A DNA stretch of 6,239 nt from Deltaproteobacteria bacterium (GCA_024639205.1 JAHEIV010000188.1:1-6239), one strand, 5' to 3'; shown: positions 1 through 6,028, counted from the stretch's first letter. The notes: a model not told the origin generated them from the letters alone. Program-made: numbers and translations.

Positions 1-387
1 CGATTTCATGACGGCCAGCGATATGGGCTGGTGTTCGGCAATGATATTTTCAAAGTCTTTGTAGAAGATGGTAAGAAAGGTGGCCGCGGTTTTGGTCACT
101 ACCGTGGCACTGCGGGGAAGGTCGTCGATCAGCGCCAGTTCGCCGAACATCCGTCCGGGTCCGAAGACCGCCAGGAGGATTTGATCCGGTTTTCCGTAAT
201 TTTTCCAGATCTCCACCTCCCCTTCGTAAATGATGAAAAACTTGTCCTTGATGGCACCTTCAACGAAAACAATCTCTGCGGCCTGCCGCGACTCTGCCGT
301 GCAGACCGCATCGATCAGGTCGATTTCACTTTCCGAAAGAAATGCCAGGTAGTTGACGCTTTTCAGAAATTCAGAATAATTACCCAT
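1..387 (-). CDS. Cyclic nucleotide-binding domain protein (N-terminal part, runs off left edge)
   Basis: The visible 129 residues make up most of one Crp/PKA-type cyclic nucleotide-binding domain. After a short helical lead (MGNYSEFLKSVNYLAFLSESE, residues 1-21) comes the beta-roll, with IVFVEGAIKDKFFIIYEGEV at about 39-58. The phosphate-binding cassette is FGELALIDDLPRSATV at 81-96; its Glu83 and Arg92 are the positions that usually contact the ribose and phosphate of cAMP or cGMP. The start ATG is preceded by AAAGGGG at good spacing. The frame is open to the window edge, so the C-terminus is unseen. The protein could be a Crp/Fnr regulator with a helix-turn-helix, a free-standing domain of about 150 residues, or a fusion to a signalling domain. 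Ligand binding is inferred from the cassette. The gene is the last on this strand in the window and has a candidate promoter at 484-511. Confidence 0.9.
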   Translation of the reverse strand, partial: MGNYSEFLKSVNYLAFLSESEIDLIDAVCTAESRQAAEIVFVEGAIKDKFFIIYEGEVEIWKNYGKPDQILLAVFGPGRMFGELALIDDLPRSATVVTKTAATFLTIFYKDFENIIAEHQPISLAVMKS

Positions 388-483
388 CGTTACACCCCTT
401 TCCCCTAACTTTAGGTTCAGTAACTATTCTGGTTCATTGCAAGACGCGCCCGCATTAATCCTGATAAACGCTGTCTTTTAATA

Positions 484-511
484 ATTATCCCAAAGGAGAG
501 TGGATGATCAA
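484..511 (-). promoter_or_regulatory. Candidate sigma-70 promoter for the cyclic nucleotide-binding gene
   Basis: Read on the minus strand, TTGATC (506-511) and GATAAT (484-489) are separated by 16 bases. The -10 matches five of six consensus bases and the -35 four of six. A start near 477 would give a leader of about 90 bases before the ATG at 387. The preceding gene, tRNA-Val, ends in a strong terminator, so this gene needs its own promoter. Identified by eye only. Confidence 0.35.
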
Positions 512-558
512 CCCTTTTGTTGGGTCTGTCCATCCCCGGGTAAATCAAAGGATGCAAG

Positions 559-692
559 AACCTGTCTCAAAAATAGTGAGTTGCGGAACAGCGCAAGACA
601 TATCGCATAGTAAAAACGGAGAGCACACAGCGTAGTTTCACAAGAGCGGTGGCACACCGGGCCCCGGCACCTGGCTCAATTTGCGGGGTAAC
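559..692 (+). repeat. Decayed copy (copy A) of the palindromic intergenic element seen at 898-1044
   Basis: The left half aligns with the left arm of the element at 898-1044. Both carry an acc-gtc start, AAAATAGTG followed by GTTG, and then CAAG. About 52 bases after the start, at the same spacing in each, comes AAAAA followed by CGGAG. The right half is much more diverged but has a similar length, and the centre of symmetry falls near 626. It lies in the same orientation as the better copy, and together they bracket the tRNA-Val gene. The right boundary is uncertain. This copy, the promoter candidate and the tRNA terminator account for most of the gene-free stretch 388-773. Confidence 0.5.
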
Positions 693-731
693 AAAGACCT
701 GGAGACCTGTAAGCTTTGTTGCGGTGGACAC

Positions 732-765
732 AAAAAAGGGGGTGCGGTTCATACCGCACCCCCTT
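732..765 (-). terminator. Rho-independent terminator of the tRNA-Val gene
   Basis: A perfect 11-bp GC-rich stem (738-748 paired with 753-763, left arm GGGGGTGCGGT) closes a 4-base loop, and two further A-T pairs extend it. On the minus strand it is followed directly by six Ts (732-737). It begins nine bases past the tRNA 3' end, so it ends a single-gene tRNA transcript. Confidence 0.93.
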
Positions 766-773
766 GATTGGGG

Positions 774-848
774 TGGTAGGCACGGTCAGATTTGAACTGA
801 CGACTTCTACCGTGTCAGGGTAGCGCTCTCCCCCTGAGCTACGTGCCT
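774..848 (-). tRNA. tRNA-Val, anticodon GAC, CCA encoded
   Basis: All arms can be drawn by hand. The acceptor AGGCACG pairs with CGTGCCT. The D arm is GCTC/GAGC with a 7-base loop. The anticodon stem is CTACC/GGTAG with loop CTGACAC, so bases 34-36 are GAC, reading the valine codon GUC. The variable loop has 5 bases, and the T arm is GTCAG/CTGAC with loop TTCAAAT. The discriminator is A and CCA is encoded, for 75 bases in total. No mismatch is seen in any stem, so it should be functional. It stands alone, with a promoter at 864-892 and a terminator at 732-765. Confidence 0.97.
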
Positions 849-863
849 AAATAGAAGAATTGT

Positions 864-892
864 CCAATAACATCGGTCAAATGGGCTGTCAA
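864..892 (-). promoter_or_regulatory. Sigma-70-type promoter of tRNA-Val
   Basis: On the minus strand a perfect -35 TTGACA (887-892) is followed after 17 bases by TATTGG (864-869), preceded by a TG two bases upstream. Initiation about seven bases later would leave a leader of roughly 10 bases before the mature tRNA 5' end at 848, typical for a tRNA gene. The -10 is weaker than the -35. The promoter begins six bases beyond the end of the palindromic element at 898-1044. Confidence 0.7.
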
Positions 893-897
893 GCACT

Positions 898-1044
898 AAA
901 ACCCGTCACTAAAATAGTGTGTTGGGGTTCAGGGCAAGGCGTGGGGTGGCGAAAAAGCGGAGCATATACGACAGTATGTGAGCATTTTTGAGCCGACCCG
1001 TATCGCAGCCCTGGGTCCCTAAACGCATTTTTGAAATGGGTTTT
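898..1044 (+). repeat. 147-base imperfect palindromic intergenic element (copy B), REP/MITE-like
   Basis: The stretch folds on itself about a centre near 971. Its ends AAAACCC (898-904) and GGGTTTT (1038-1044) are exact inverted repeats. Moving inward, CTAAAAT pairs with ATTTTTG, and TTCAGGGC (929-936) with GCCCTGGG (1008-1015). GGCGAAAAAGC (948-958) then faces GCATTTTTGAGCC (982-994), and CATA (963-966) faces TATG (975-978). There is no open reading frame of interest. On the minus strand it starts two bases past the stop of the FlgT-like gene, so it will be transcribed as a long hairpin and may act as that gene's 3' end. The arms were aligned by eye; the copy number elsewhere in the genome is unknown. 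Confidence 0.75.
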
Positions 1045-1046
1045 AA

Positions 1047-2258
1047 TCAGTTCTCGGCCGAGGGCGTATGGGAGATCAGCTGAATCTTCAGATTGTCTTC
1101 CCCGACCTCGTAAATGTTGATTCCAAATGTGTCGAATGCGCGCAGCATCAGCAAATTGGCGAGCTCCCTGGCATTGCCCTTGTAAGAGACTTTCAACGTG
1201 GCCGTATCGGCCTTGAGCTCCTGCACGGCGATGCCTTCCACACCCTCGACGGTGTTGAGCATCCGCCGAAACATCACGAAATTGGCCAGGTTTTTCGTGC
1301 CGGTGAGCGCCACCTCGATCTTGTCGGCCTCGAGCTTTTCCTTTTGCCAGGCGGCCTCGATATCGGTGGCCAGCTGCTCGCCCACCAGGCTGCCGCTGCC
1401 CCTGAGCGCGTCCCGGCCGCCGGCCAGTTCATCCACGTTGGCGGCCACCGCGGTCCGGGTCACGGCAGCGATCTGATCACCGGTTTTGGTCCGGTACGCG
1501 CGGGCATTGATCAGTCCCTTGAACGAACGGATGCTGGAGCCCATCACGTTGGGCGCCGCTTCGGCAAGGGCGCTGCCGATCACCACCACATCCGCATTCA
1601 GAGCTTTGCCCAGATTGATGGCTTCTTCCGGGCCCACATCGGCCGAATCGGCTATCGCCATTTTCGCCATCCGCTGGATCCGGGGCCCGTGCTCGACGAT
1701 CTTAAAATTTTGCTCGCGCATTACTTCGGCAATCGCCGATTCGGCCACCGGCTTGGAGTACGGCATGCCACGACCCCACCAGTACCGCGGGTCCGGCTCT
1801 TGAAGATCCTGTTCGGCAAGAAAGAACAGCACCTTGGGCATGGTCTTATGAGCGCGGATCACACCGGCCCGGGTGAGCTGATTTTTCAACGCACTGCGCG
1901 ACACGCTCGCCTGAACCATCACGCGGTACTGATCTCCAAAAGCCCCTTCCGTGAGCACCTTGTAGTCCTGAACGTATTTTCCGGTCTGGGTATAAACGAT
2001 GGCATTCAACGTTTCGTGGTTGTCCACCATCGACTCGACGGTGAGCAGTTCGGACGCAACCAGCCCGACCGCACTCACCAGGCTGTTTGCGATCGCCTGC
2101 TGGCGAGCCGTGGTGACATCTTGTTTGCTGATGACCCCCGTGCCCACCACGATAAATGTGTTTCCGGATTTTCTGGCCGCCTCTGCCGGCAAGTGCGATC
2201 CAAGCACTGCTGCGACAGCCATCGACAACACGGTGATCCGCAAAACGCTAACCTTCAT
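1047..2258 (-). CDS. Secreted FlgT/LPP20-like envelope protein
   Basis: 403 residues. The N-terminus is a signal peptide: Lys2 and Arg7, a hydrophobic stretch at about 8-23, and AEA at 25-27 before the likely cleavage. There is no lipobox cysteine, so the mature protein should be periplasmic or outer-membrane-associated. Residues about 34-125 (VVGTG, then ARQQAIANSLVSAVG) resemble the N-terminal domain of flagellar assembly protein FlgT and relatives. Residues about 140-305 (PKVLFFLAEQ, ADVVVIGSALAE) look like the CsgG/TolB-like middle domain. Residues about 312-395 form a small alpha/beta domain repeating the GVEGIAVQEL pattern. The ATG at 2258 is chosen because CAGGAGAG sits just upstream and a signal peptide follows at once; the frame stays open to 2417 but that extension has neither. 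It lies 178 bases after the polyprenyl synthase gene. The family is a fair guess; the exact function is unknown and no flagellar gene is nearby. Confidence 0.8.
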   Translation of the reverse strand: MKVSVLRITVLSMAVAAVLGSHLPAEAARKSGNTFIVVGTGVISKQDVTTARQQAIANSLVSAVGLVASELLTVESMVDNHETLNAIVYTQTGKYVQDYKVLTEGAFGDQYRVMVQASVSRSALKNQLTRAGVIRAHKTMPKVLFFLAEQDLQEPDPRYWWGRGMPYSKPVAESAIAEVMREQNFKIVEHGPRIQRMAKMAIADSADVGPEEAINLGKALNADVVVIGSALAEAAPNVMGSSIRSFKGLINARAYRTKTGDQIAAVTRTAVAANVDELAGGRDALRGSGSLVGEQLATDIEAAWQKEKLEADKIEVALTGTKNLANFVMFRRMLNTVEGVEGIAVQELKADTATLKVSYKGNARELANLLMLRAFDTFGINIYEVGEDNLKIQLISHTPSAEN

Positions 2259-2329
2259 CGGTAACTCTCCTGTCTGTCGGATATCAAAAACCTTTCTTAC
2301 CAACCAAACCGTTGCATCTTTTATCAACT

Positions 2330-2360
2330 GCAGCGGGTTGCAGAGGCTGCAAACCGCTGC
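2330..2360 (-). promoter_or_regulatory. Strong stem-loop in the leader of the FlgT-like gene
   Basis: GCAGCGG(G)TTGCAG at 2330-2343 pairs with CTGCAA(A)CCGCTGC at 2347-2360. That is a 14-position stem with one mismatch and a 3-base loop. It lies in the 178-base gap between the polyprenyl synthase stop (2437) and the FlgT-like start (2258). No T-run follows on the minus strand, so it is not a standard terminator. It could be an mRNA-stabilising or processing structure, or a relic of a repeat. I see no convincing -35/-10 pair in the gap. Confidence 0.5.
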
Positions 2361-2436
2361 GATCGTTTCTGTGCGCTTGTCTGCATCCGGCAGCCCTTGT
2401 CTTGCCGGCAGAGCCATAGACCAAGCAGCTTCGCTG

Positions 2437-3420
2437 CTACATCTGGCGCAACAGCGCGTAGTCGGCTATATCGAGAAGCAGCTGCTTGTCGGCCGAATCC
2501 TCAAAACTCGCCAGGGCCTGTTTGGCGGTTTCAATGTGCTCCCAGGCGCGTTTTTTCGTGTGCTCGATCCCGCCGTATTTCTGCAGCCGTCCGATCAGCC
2601 ATTTGAACTCTTCGGCAGAAAAATCCTGGTTGCGGATGATCTCCACCATCTGCCAGCGGTCACTGCCGGTGGATTGTTTCAGGGCAACAATCACCGGCAG
2701 GGTCAGCTTGCCCTCCCGCAGATCCGCTCCGACCAGCTTGCCCAGCTTGGAGCTGTTGACCGTGTAATCGAGCAGATCGTCGGCCATCTGAAACGCCAGG
2801 CCCAGGTTCCGGCCGTAATCGGCCAGGGCCTGCTGCTTGGGCTCGGAAACGTCGGCTAAAATGCCGCTCACCCGGCAGGCGCCCTGGAACAGCACGGCGG
2901 TTTTGCGCCGGATCACCTCCAGGTAATCTTCCTCGGTGAGGCGCACGGAGCCTCTGTTCATCAGCTGCTGAATCTCGCCCTGGGACATGTTTTCGGTGAT
3001 CTCGGCGATCACCCGGATGATCTGCGACCGGCCGGTTTCCGAGGCAATCGTCAGCGACCGGGCCAGCAGGAAATCTCCGACCAGAACCACGGTGGCCGGG
3101 TCCCAGACGGCGTGAGCCACCGGCCGTCCGCGGCGCATGGCAGCGCCGTCCACCAGGTCGTCGTGCAAAAGGGTCGCCGCGTGCAGGTACTCGAAAATGG
3201 TTGCAAACTTGTGGGTGGAATCGTTTTGATACCCACAAAGCCTTGCCGATAGAACCATCAGAAGGGGCCGGAGTCGTTTCCCGCCGCTAAACAGGATGTG
3301 CCGGGCAATCTCGGAGACCAGCTCCAGGTGAGGGTGCAGGTTCTCGGCCAACTCCACTTCGATCCGTTGCAGATCTTTTACCACCCGGGAGACGATTTTT
3401 TGTTTTAACTCTTCACTCAT
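2437..3420 (-). CDS. Trans-polyprenyl diphosphate synthase (IspB-type, long-chain)
   Basis: 327 residues, the usual length of bacterial octa/heptaprenyl diphosphate synthases. It adds isopentenyl diphosphate units in trans to an allylic primer, making the side chain of respiratory quinones. All family landmarks are present: GGKRLRP at 46-52, the first aspartate-rich motif DDLVD at 87-91, MRRGRP at 95-100, KTA at 173-175, the second aspartate-rich motif DDLLD at 214-218 inside QMADDLLDYT, and GADLREGKLTLP at 231-242. The residues just before the first motif (AATLL) are small, which in this family goes with long products; the exact chain length cannot be read from sequence. The ATG overlaps the rimO stop as ATGA, so translation is probably coupled to rimO. 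The product is likely the menaquinone tail if the host is a sulfate reducer, which is inference. Confidence 0.95.
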   Translation of the reverse strand: MSEELKQKIVSRVVKDLQRIEVELAENLHPHLELVSEIARHILFSGGKRLRPLLMVLSARLCGYQNDSTHKFATIFEYLHAATLLHDDLVDGAAMRRGRPVAHAVWDPATVVLVGDFLLARSLTIASETGRSQIIRVIAEITENMSQGEIQQLMNRGSVRLTEEDYLEVIRRKTAVLFQGACRVSGILADVSEPKQQALADYGRNLGLAFQMADDLLDYTVNSSKLGKLVGADLREGKLTLPVIVALKQSTGSDRWQMVEIIRNQDFSAEEFKWLIGRLQKYGGIEHTKKRAWEHIETAKQALASFEDSADKQLLLDIADYALLRQM

Positions 3421-4790
3421 TCCGGCACCCCAATCAGATCGTAGGTCTGTGCCTCGGTGATGCGAACCCGGTGAAAACAGCCAGTTTGCAGCGACTCGGC
3501 CCGCACCCGTGTGACACCGTCAACCTCCGGCGCCTGAAACGCGGTGCGGCATTCGTACAGCCCGCCGTTCAACTGTTTTTCAACCAGCACCGGCAGACTT
3601 TCGCCTACGTAGCGCCGATTGATGCCGGCCGATATGCCGGCCTGACGGTACATCAGCACATCCAATCGCTCATCGGCCACCGCTGTCGGAACGGGGTCGG
3701 AAAGCCGGTGGGAGGCCAGATCCTCGGCGTCTGAATAGGTAAAACAGCCTAGATGATCGAAACGCATCTCTTCTGCAAACCGCAGCAGGGTTTGAAAGTC
3801 TTTTTCGGTTTCTCCCGGAAAGCCTACAATCACGGTGGTCCGAACAACGGCCCCGGGAACGAGTGCCCGGATGCGATCGATCAGCCGACGCAGGTCGTCG
3901 CGCTTGTATCGGCGGCCCATTTTCTTTAGCACACCGTCGGCGGCGTGTTGAATCGGGATGTCGAAGTATTTGCACAGATTGGTATGTTTGGCAACTGTTT
4001 GTATTACCGAATCGCTGATGCTCTCCGGGTGGCCATACAAAAATCGAACCCAGAAAGGATGCGGTGCATTCGGCGGGCATCGGTCTTGCCCTTCGGCGGT
4101 GAGCAGCGCCAGCGATTCGAGCAGCCGGGCAAGGTCGGCAGCATCGTTTCGGTCCTGCCCGTAAGCAGTGGTATCCTGGGACACCAGCACCAGCTCTTTG
4201 ACCCCGGCCTTCAGCAGCTGCTGCGCTTCGGTAACGATGTCCGCCGGCAGGCGGCTTTTCTGACTACCGCGCAATGAGGGGATGATGCAGTAGGTGCAGT
4301 GCCGGCTGCATCCTTCTGCGATTTTCACATACGCCATGGCAGCGGCGCTTCGCACGCGAGGTGCCTGTGCGCCGGCCACCGGCAAGGTGTCCGGGTCGGG
4401 CAACATGCACCGGGAGCCGCCCAGCGCGCCGGAAACCGCTTCGACAATGCGGTCGAACGCTCCGGTACCCAAGAATAGATCCACTTCGGGAATGGCGTCG
4501 ACGATTTCTTCCCGGTAGCGCTGCGGTAGACAGCCGGTGACGATCAGGCGCCGGCAGGCGCCGGTTTGCTTGTAGCGGGCCAGCTGCAGGATCGTTTCGA
4601 TCGATTCGTCCGCGGCGGCTTCGATAAAACTGCAGGTATTTACCACGATGGCATCCGCGTGGGCGGGATCGTCAACCACCGCTGCCCCGCTTTTCCGCAG
4701 CAGGCCCAGCATCAGTTCACTGTCGATCTGGTTGCGGGCGCAGCCGAGGCTGGCGAGGTATACGTGCGTGGATGTCGATTGTTTCGGCAT
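3417..4790 (-). CDS. rimO: Ribosomal protein S12 methylthiotransferase RimO
   Basis: 457 residues, normal for the family. RimO is a radical-SAM enzyme with two iron-sulfur clusters that adds a methylthio group to the conserved aspartate of ribosomal protein S12. The N-terminal methylthiotransferase domain carries the three cluster cysteines Cys17 (LGCARNQIDSE), Cys53 (NTCSF) and Cys87 (TGCLPQRY). The radical-SAM motif CSRHCTYC gives Cys161, Cys165 and Cys168. FDIPIQHAADGVLKKMGR (276-293) and VGFPGETEKDF (322-332) are typical core motifs. The C-terminal TRAM domain contains QAPEVDG (419-425), a signature that favours RimO over MiaB. The start at 4790 puts LGC where homologues have it. The open frame extends to an ATG at 4922, but that codon lies in the loop of the etf terminator. 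No clear ribosome-binding site precedes 4790. The stop overlaps the next gene by four bases. Confidence 0.96.
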   Translation of the reverse strand: MPKQSTSTHVYLASLGCARNQIDSELMLGLLRKSGAAVVDDPAHADAIVVNTCSFIEAAADESIETILQLARYKQTGACRRLIVTGCLPQRYREEIVDAIPEVDLFLGTGAFDRIVEAVSGALGGSRCMLPDPDTLPVAGAQAPRVRSAAAMAYVKIAEGCSRHCTYCIIPSLRGSQKSRLPADIVTEAQQLLKAGVKELVLVSQDTTAYGQDRNDAADLARLLESLALLTAEGQDRCPPNAPHPFWVRFLYGHPESISDSVIQTVAKHTNLCKYFDIPIQHAADGVLKKMGRRYKRDDLRRLIDRIRALVPGAVVRTTVIVGFPGETEKDFQTLLRFAEEMRFDHLGCFTYSDAEDLASHRLSDPVPTAVADERLDVLMYRQAGISAGINRRYVGESLPVLVEKQLNGGLYECRTAFQAPEVDGVTRVRAESLQTGCFHRVRITEAQTYDLIGVPE

Positions 4791-4836
4791 GCAGGTATGT
4801 CGCAGATCGCCGGGTGATAAAAACGCAATGCCGGCT

Positions 4837-4842
4837 ATAATA
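4837..4842 (-). promoter_or_regulatory. Possible -10 element upstream of rimO
   Basis: TATTAT lies about 46 bases before the rimO start and downstream of the etf terminator, where a promoter for the rimO operon must be. No good -35 is found at 16-18 bases, so this is a weak call. The hexamer lies in the loop of a 5-bp GCCGG/CCGGC hairpin (4831-4835 with 4844-4848). Confidence 0.25.
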
Positions 4843-4904
4843 ACCGGCTGTTGACGGCCGGAAGCCCGAACGGTTTTCCGGAAGACCAGTACCGGGTCAG
4901 GGGT

Positions 4905-4942
4905 AAAAAGGCTGCCCGGCATGCAGGCAGCCTTTTTTTTTT
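4905..4942 (-). terminator. Intrinsic terminator after etfA, usable on both strands
   Basis: A 7-bp stem GGCTGCC/GGCAGCC (4910-4916 with 4926-4932) closes a 9-base loop. On the minus strand it is followed by five Ts (4905-4909), ending the etf transcript about 60 bases past the etfA stop. On the plus strand ten Ts follow (4933-4942), so the structure could also stop antisense transcription. It separates the etf genes from rimO, which therefore needs its own promoter. Confidence 0.88.
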
Positions 4943-5003
4943 ACGAAAGTGGTTCTGCTATTTTCCGATTCGAGCCGATCGCTTGTCGCTTATCGCCTAT
5001 CGT

Positions 5004-5963
5004 TTAGCCTTTGTGCTTTTTGACCTCTTCGGTGATCAGCGGTACGATCTCAAAAAGATCGCCGACGACGCCGTAATCGGCCTTGGAGAAGATCGGCGCC
5101 TCGGGATCCTTGTTGATGGCAACGATGACCTTGGAAGAGGACATACCGGCCAGGTGCTGGATGGCCCCGGAGATGCCGCAGGCGACATACAGGTTCGGCG
5201 ACACGGTCTTTCCGGTCTGGCCCACCTGGTCGGAGTGCGGGCGCCAGCCTTCGTCCACCGCAGAGCGGGAGGCGCCCACCGCTGCCCCGAGCGCCTCGGC
5301 CAGCCCTTCGACGATGGTGTAGTCCGATCCGCCCATCCCCCGACCGCCGGAGACGATGACGTCGGCCTCGGTCAGCTCCACCTTTTCGGTCTCGAGCTTT
5401 TTCTCCACGAACCGCAACCGGATGGCTCCCGGATCGGCGTCGAATTTTTCCACCACGCCGGCCTTGGCGTTTTCGACGATGCTCATCGCATTGGGACGCG
5501 TGGCGACAATCCGGGTGCTGCCGCTTAAAGCCACGTCCGCCAGCACCTTGCCGCCGTACATCGGCCGGGTGGCCATCAGGTTGCCGTCCTCAACGCGAAC
5601 GGCCACGCAGTCCATGGCCAGGCTGGCATTGAGCCGGGCGGCCAGACGGGCCGCCAGGTCCTTGCCCTGAGCAGAGGCACCGATGACGATAACCTCGGCG
5701 GACTCTTTTTCGACCATTTCGGCGATCACGTTGGTGTAGACCTCTGTTCTTTGCTCGGCCAGGTCCGACTTGTCCGCCACGAGCACCTTGTCGGCGCCAT
5801 ACTGGCCCAGCTCACCGGCAGCCGTCTCCACACCGGATCCCAGCACCGCAGCCGTCAGATCGGTCCCCAGGCTGTCGGCCAATCGGCGACCCTCGCTGAG
5901 AACTTCATAGGTCACCTTGCGAAATTTTCCGTCTCTTTGTTCCGCTATCGCTAATACACTCAT
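5004..5963 (-). CDS. etfA: Electron transfer flavoprotein, alpha subunit
   Basis: 319 residues, the usual length. The alpha subunit binds the FAD that accepts electrons from acyl-CoA dehydrogenases and related enzymes and hands them on, often to a membrane quinone reductase; it works as a heterodimer with EtfB in the cytoplasm. The first half (1-190) is the alpha/beta domain that packs on EtfB, including VIVIGASAQGKDLAARLAAR at 91-110. The C-terminal FAD domain is textbook: SGGRGMGG (205-212), ASRSAVDEGW (231-240), QVGQTGKTVSP (246-256), GISGAIQHLAGM (263-274), AINKDPEAPIF (282-292) and ADYGVVGD (295-302). The ATG at 5963 has AAGGTGGGG upstream. It lies 111 bases after etfB and ends before a terminator. 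No iron-sulfur or other fused domain is present. Whether this ETF is bifurcating cannot be judged from the visible part. Confidence 0.97.
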   Translation of the reverse strand: MSVLAIAEQRDGKFRKVTYEVLSEGRRLADSLGTDLTAAVLGSGVETAAGELGQYGADKVLVADKSDLAEQRTEVYTNVIAEMVEKESAEVIVIGASAQGKDLAARLAARLNASLAMDCVAVRVEDGNLMATRPMYGGKVLADVALSGSTRIVATRPNAMSIVENAKAGVVEKFDADPGAIRLRFVEKKLETEKVELTEADVIVSGGRGMGGSDYTIVEGLAEALGAAVGASRSAVDEGWRPHSDQVGQTGKTVSPNLYVACGISGAIQHLAGMSSSKVIVAINKDPEAPIFSKADYGVVGDLFEIVPLITEEVKKHKG

Positions 5964-6007
5964 TGAACCCCCACCTTATCCGGTTTCAAGTTTTTAGTTT
6001 CCCTACC

Positions 6008-6028
6008 GGCCGGTTTGTCTTGCCGGCC
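6008..6028 (-). repeat. GC-rich hairpin between etfB and etfA
   Basis: GGCCGG (6008-6013) and CCGGCC (6023-6028) form a 6-bp stem around a 9-base loop. It sits in the 111-base gap between etfB and etfA with no T-run, so it is not a typical terminator. It might tune the ratio of the two subunits or be a copy of a small dispersed repeat: 13 bases of it (6015-6027) recur exactly at 2397-2409. Confidence 0.45.

Noticed and set aside
31..408. Plus-strand open frame opposite the cyclic nucleotide-binding gene
   Set aside because: The minus strand encodes a clear phosphate-binding cassette here; the plus frame shows no family features.
443..455. Possible sigma-54 promoter (GGGCGCG ... TTGCA) before the cyclic nucleotide-binding gene
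   Set aside because: The GG and GC elements are not ten bases apart as sigma-54 promoters need.
502..535. Weak inverted repeat GGATG-ACCC / GGGT-CATCC as a terminator
   Set aside because: The stem is interrupted and no T-run follows on either strand.
567..752. Minus-strand 61-codon frame between the tRNA and the cyclic nucleotide-binding gene
   Set aside because: It starts inside the tRNA terminator and is made largely of the decayed repeat. No ribosome-binding site.
559..1044. CRISPR array or integrative-element attachment sites at the tRNA
   Set aside because: There are only two diverged palindromic copies, with no spacer regularity, no duplicated tRNA 3' end and no integrase in view.
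1068..2264. Long plus-strand open frame of 398 codons
   Set aside because: It is antisense to the FlgT-like gene almost end to end. Its translation is rich in His, Gly and Arg with no domain or ribosome-binding site, as expected for a shadow frame in GC-rich coding DNA.
2259..2417. 53-residue N-terminal extension of the FlgT-like protein
   Set aside because: The extension would bury the signal peptide, has no ribosome-binding site and covers the hairpin-rich leader. The ATG at 2258 has a good upstream CAGGAGAG.
1999..2859. Plus-strand open frame of 286 codons across the FlgT-like and polyprenyl synthase genes
   Set aside because: It crosses two well-supported minus-strand genes and has no recognisable domain or good start.
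4851..5528. Plus-strand open frame of 225 codons opposite etfA
   Set aside because: It begins upstream of and runs through the etf terminator and is antisense to the FAD domain of etfA. Its His/Gly/Asp-rich composition is typical of an antisense shadow.
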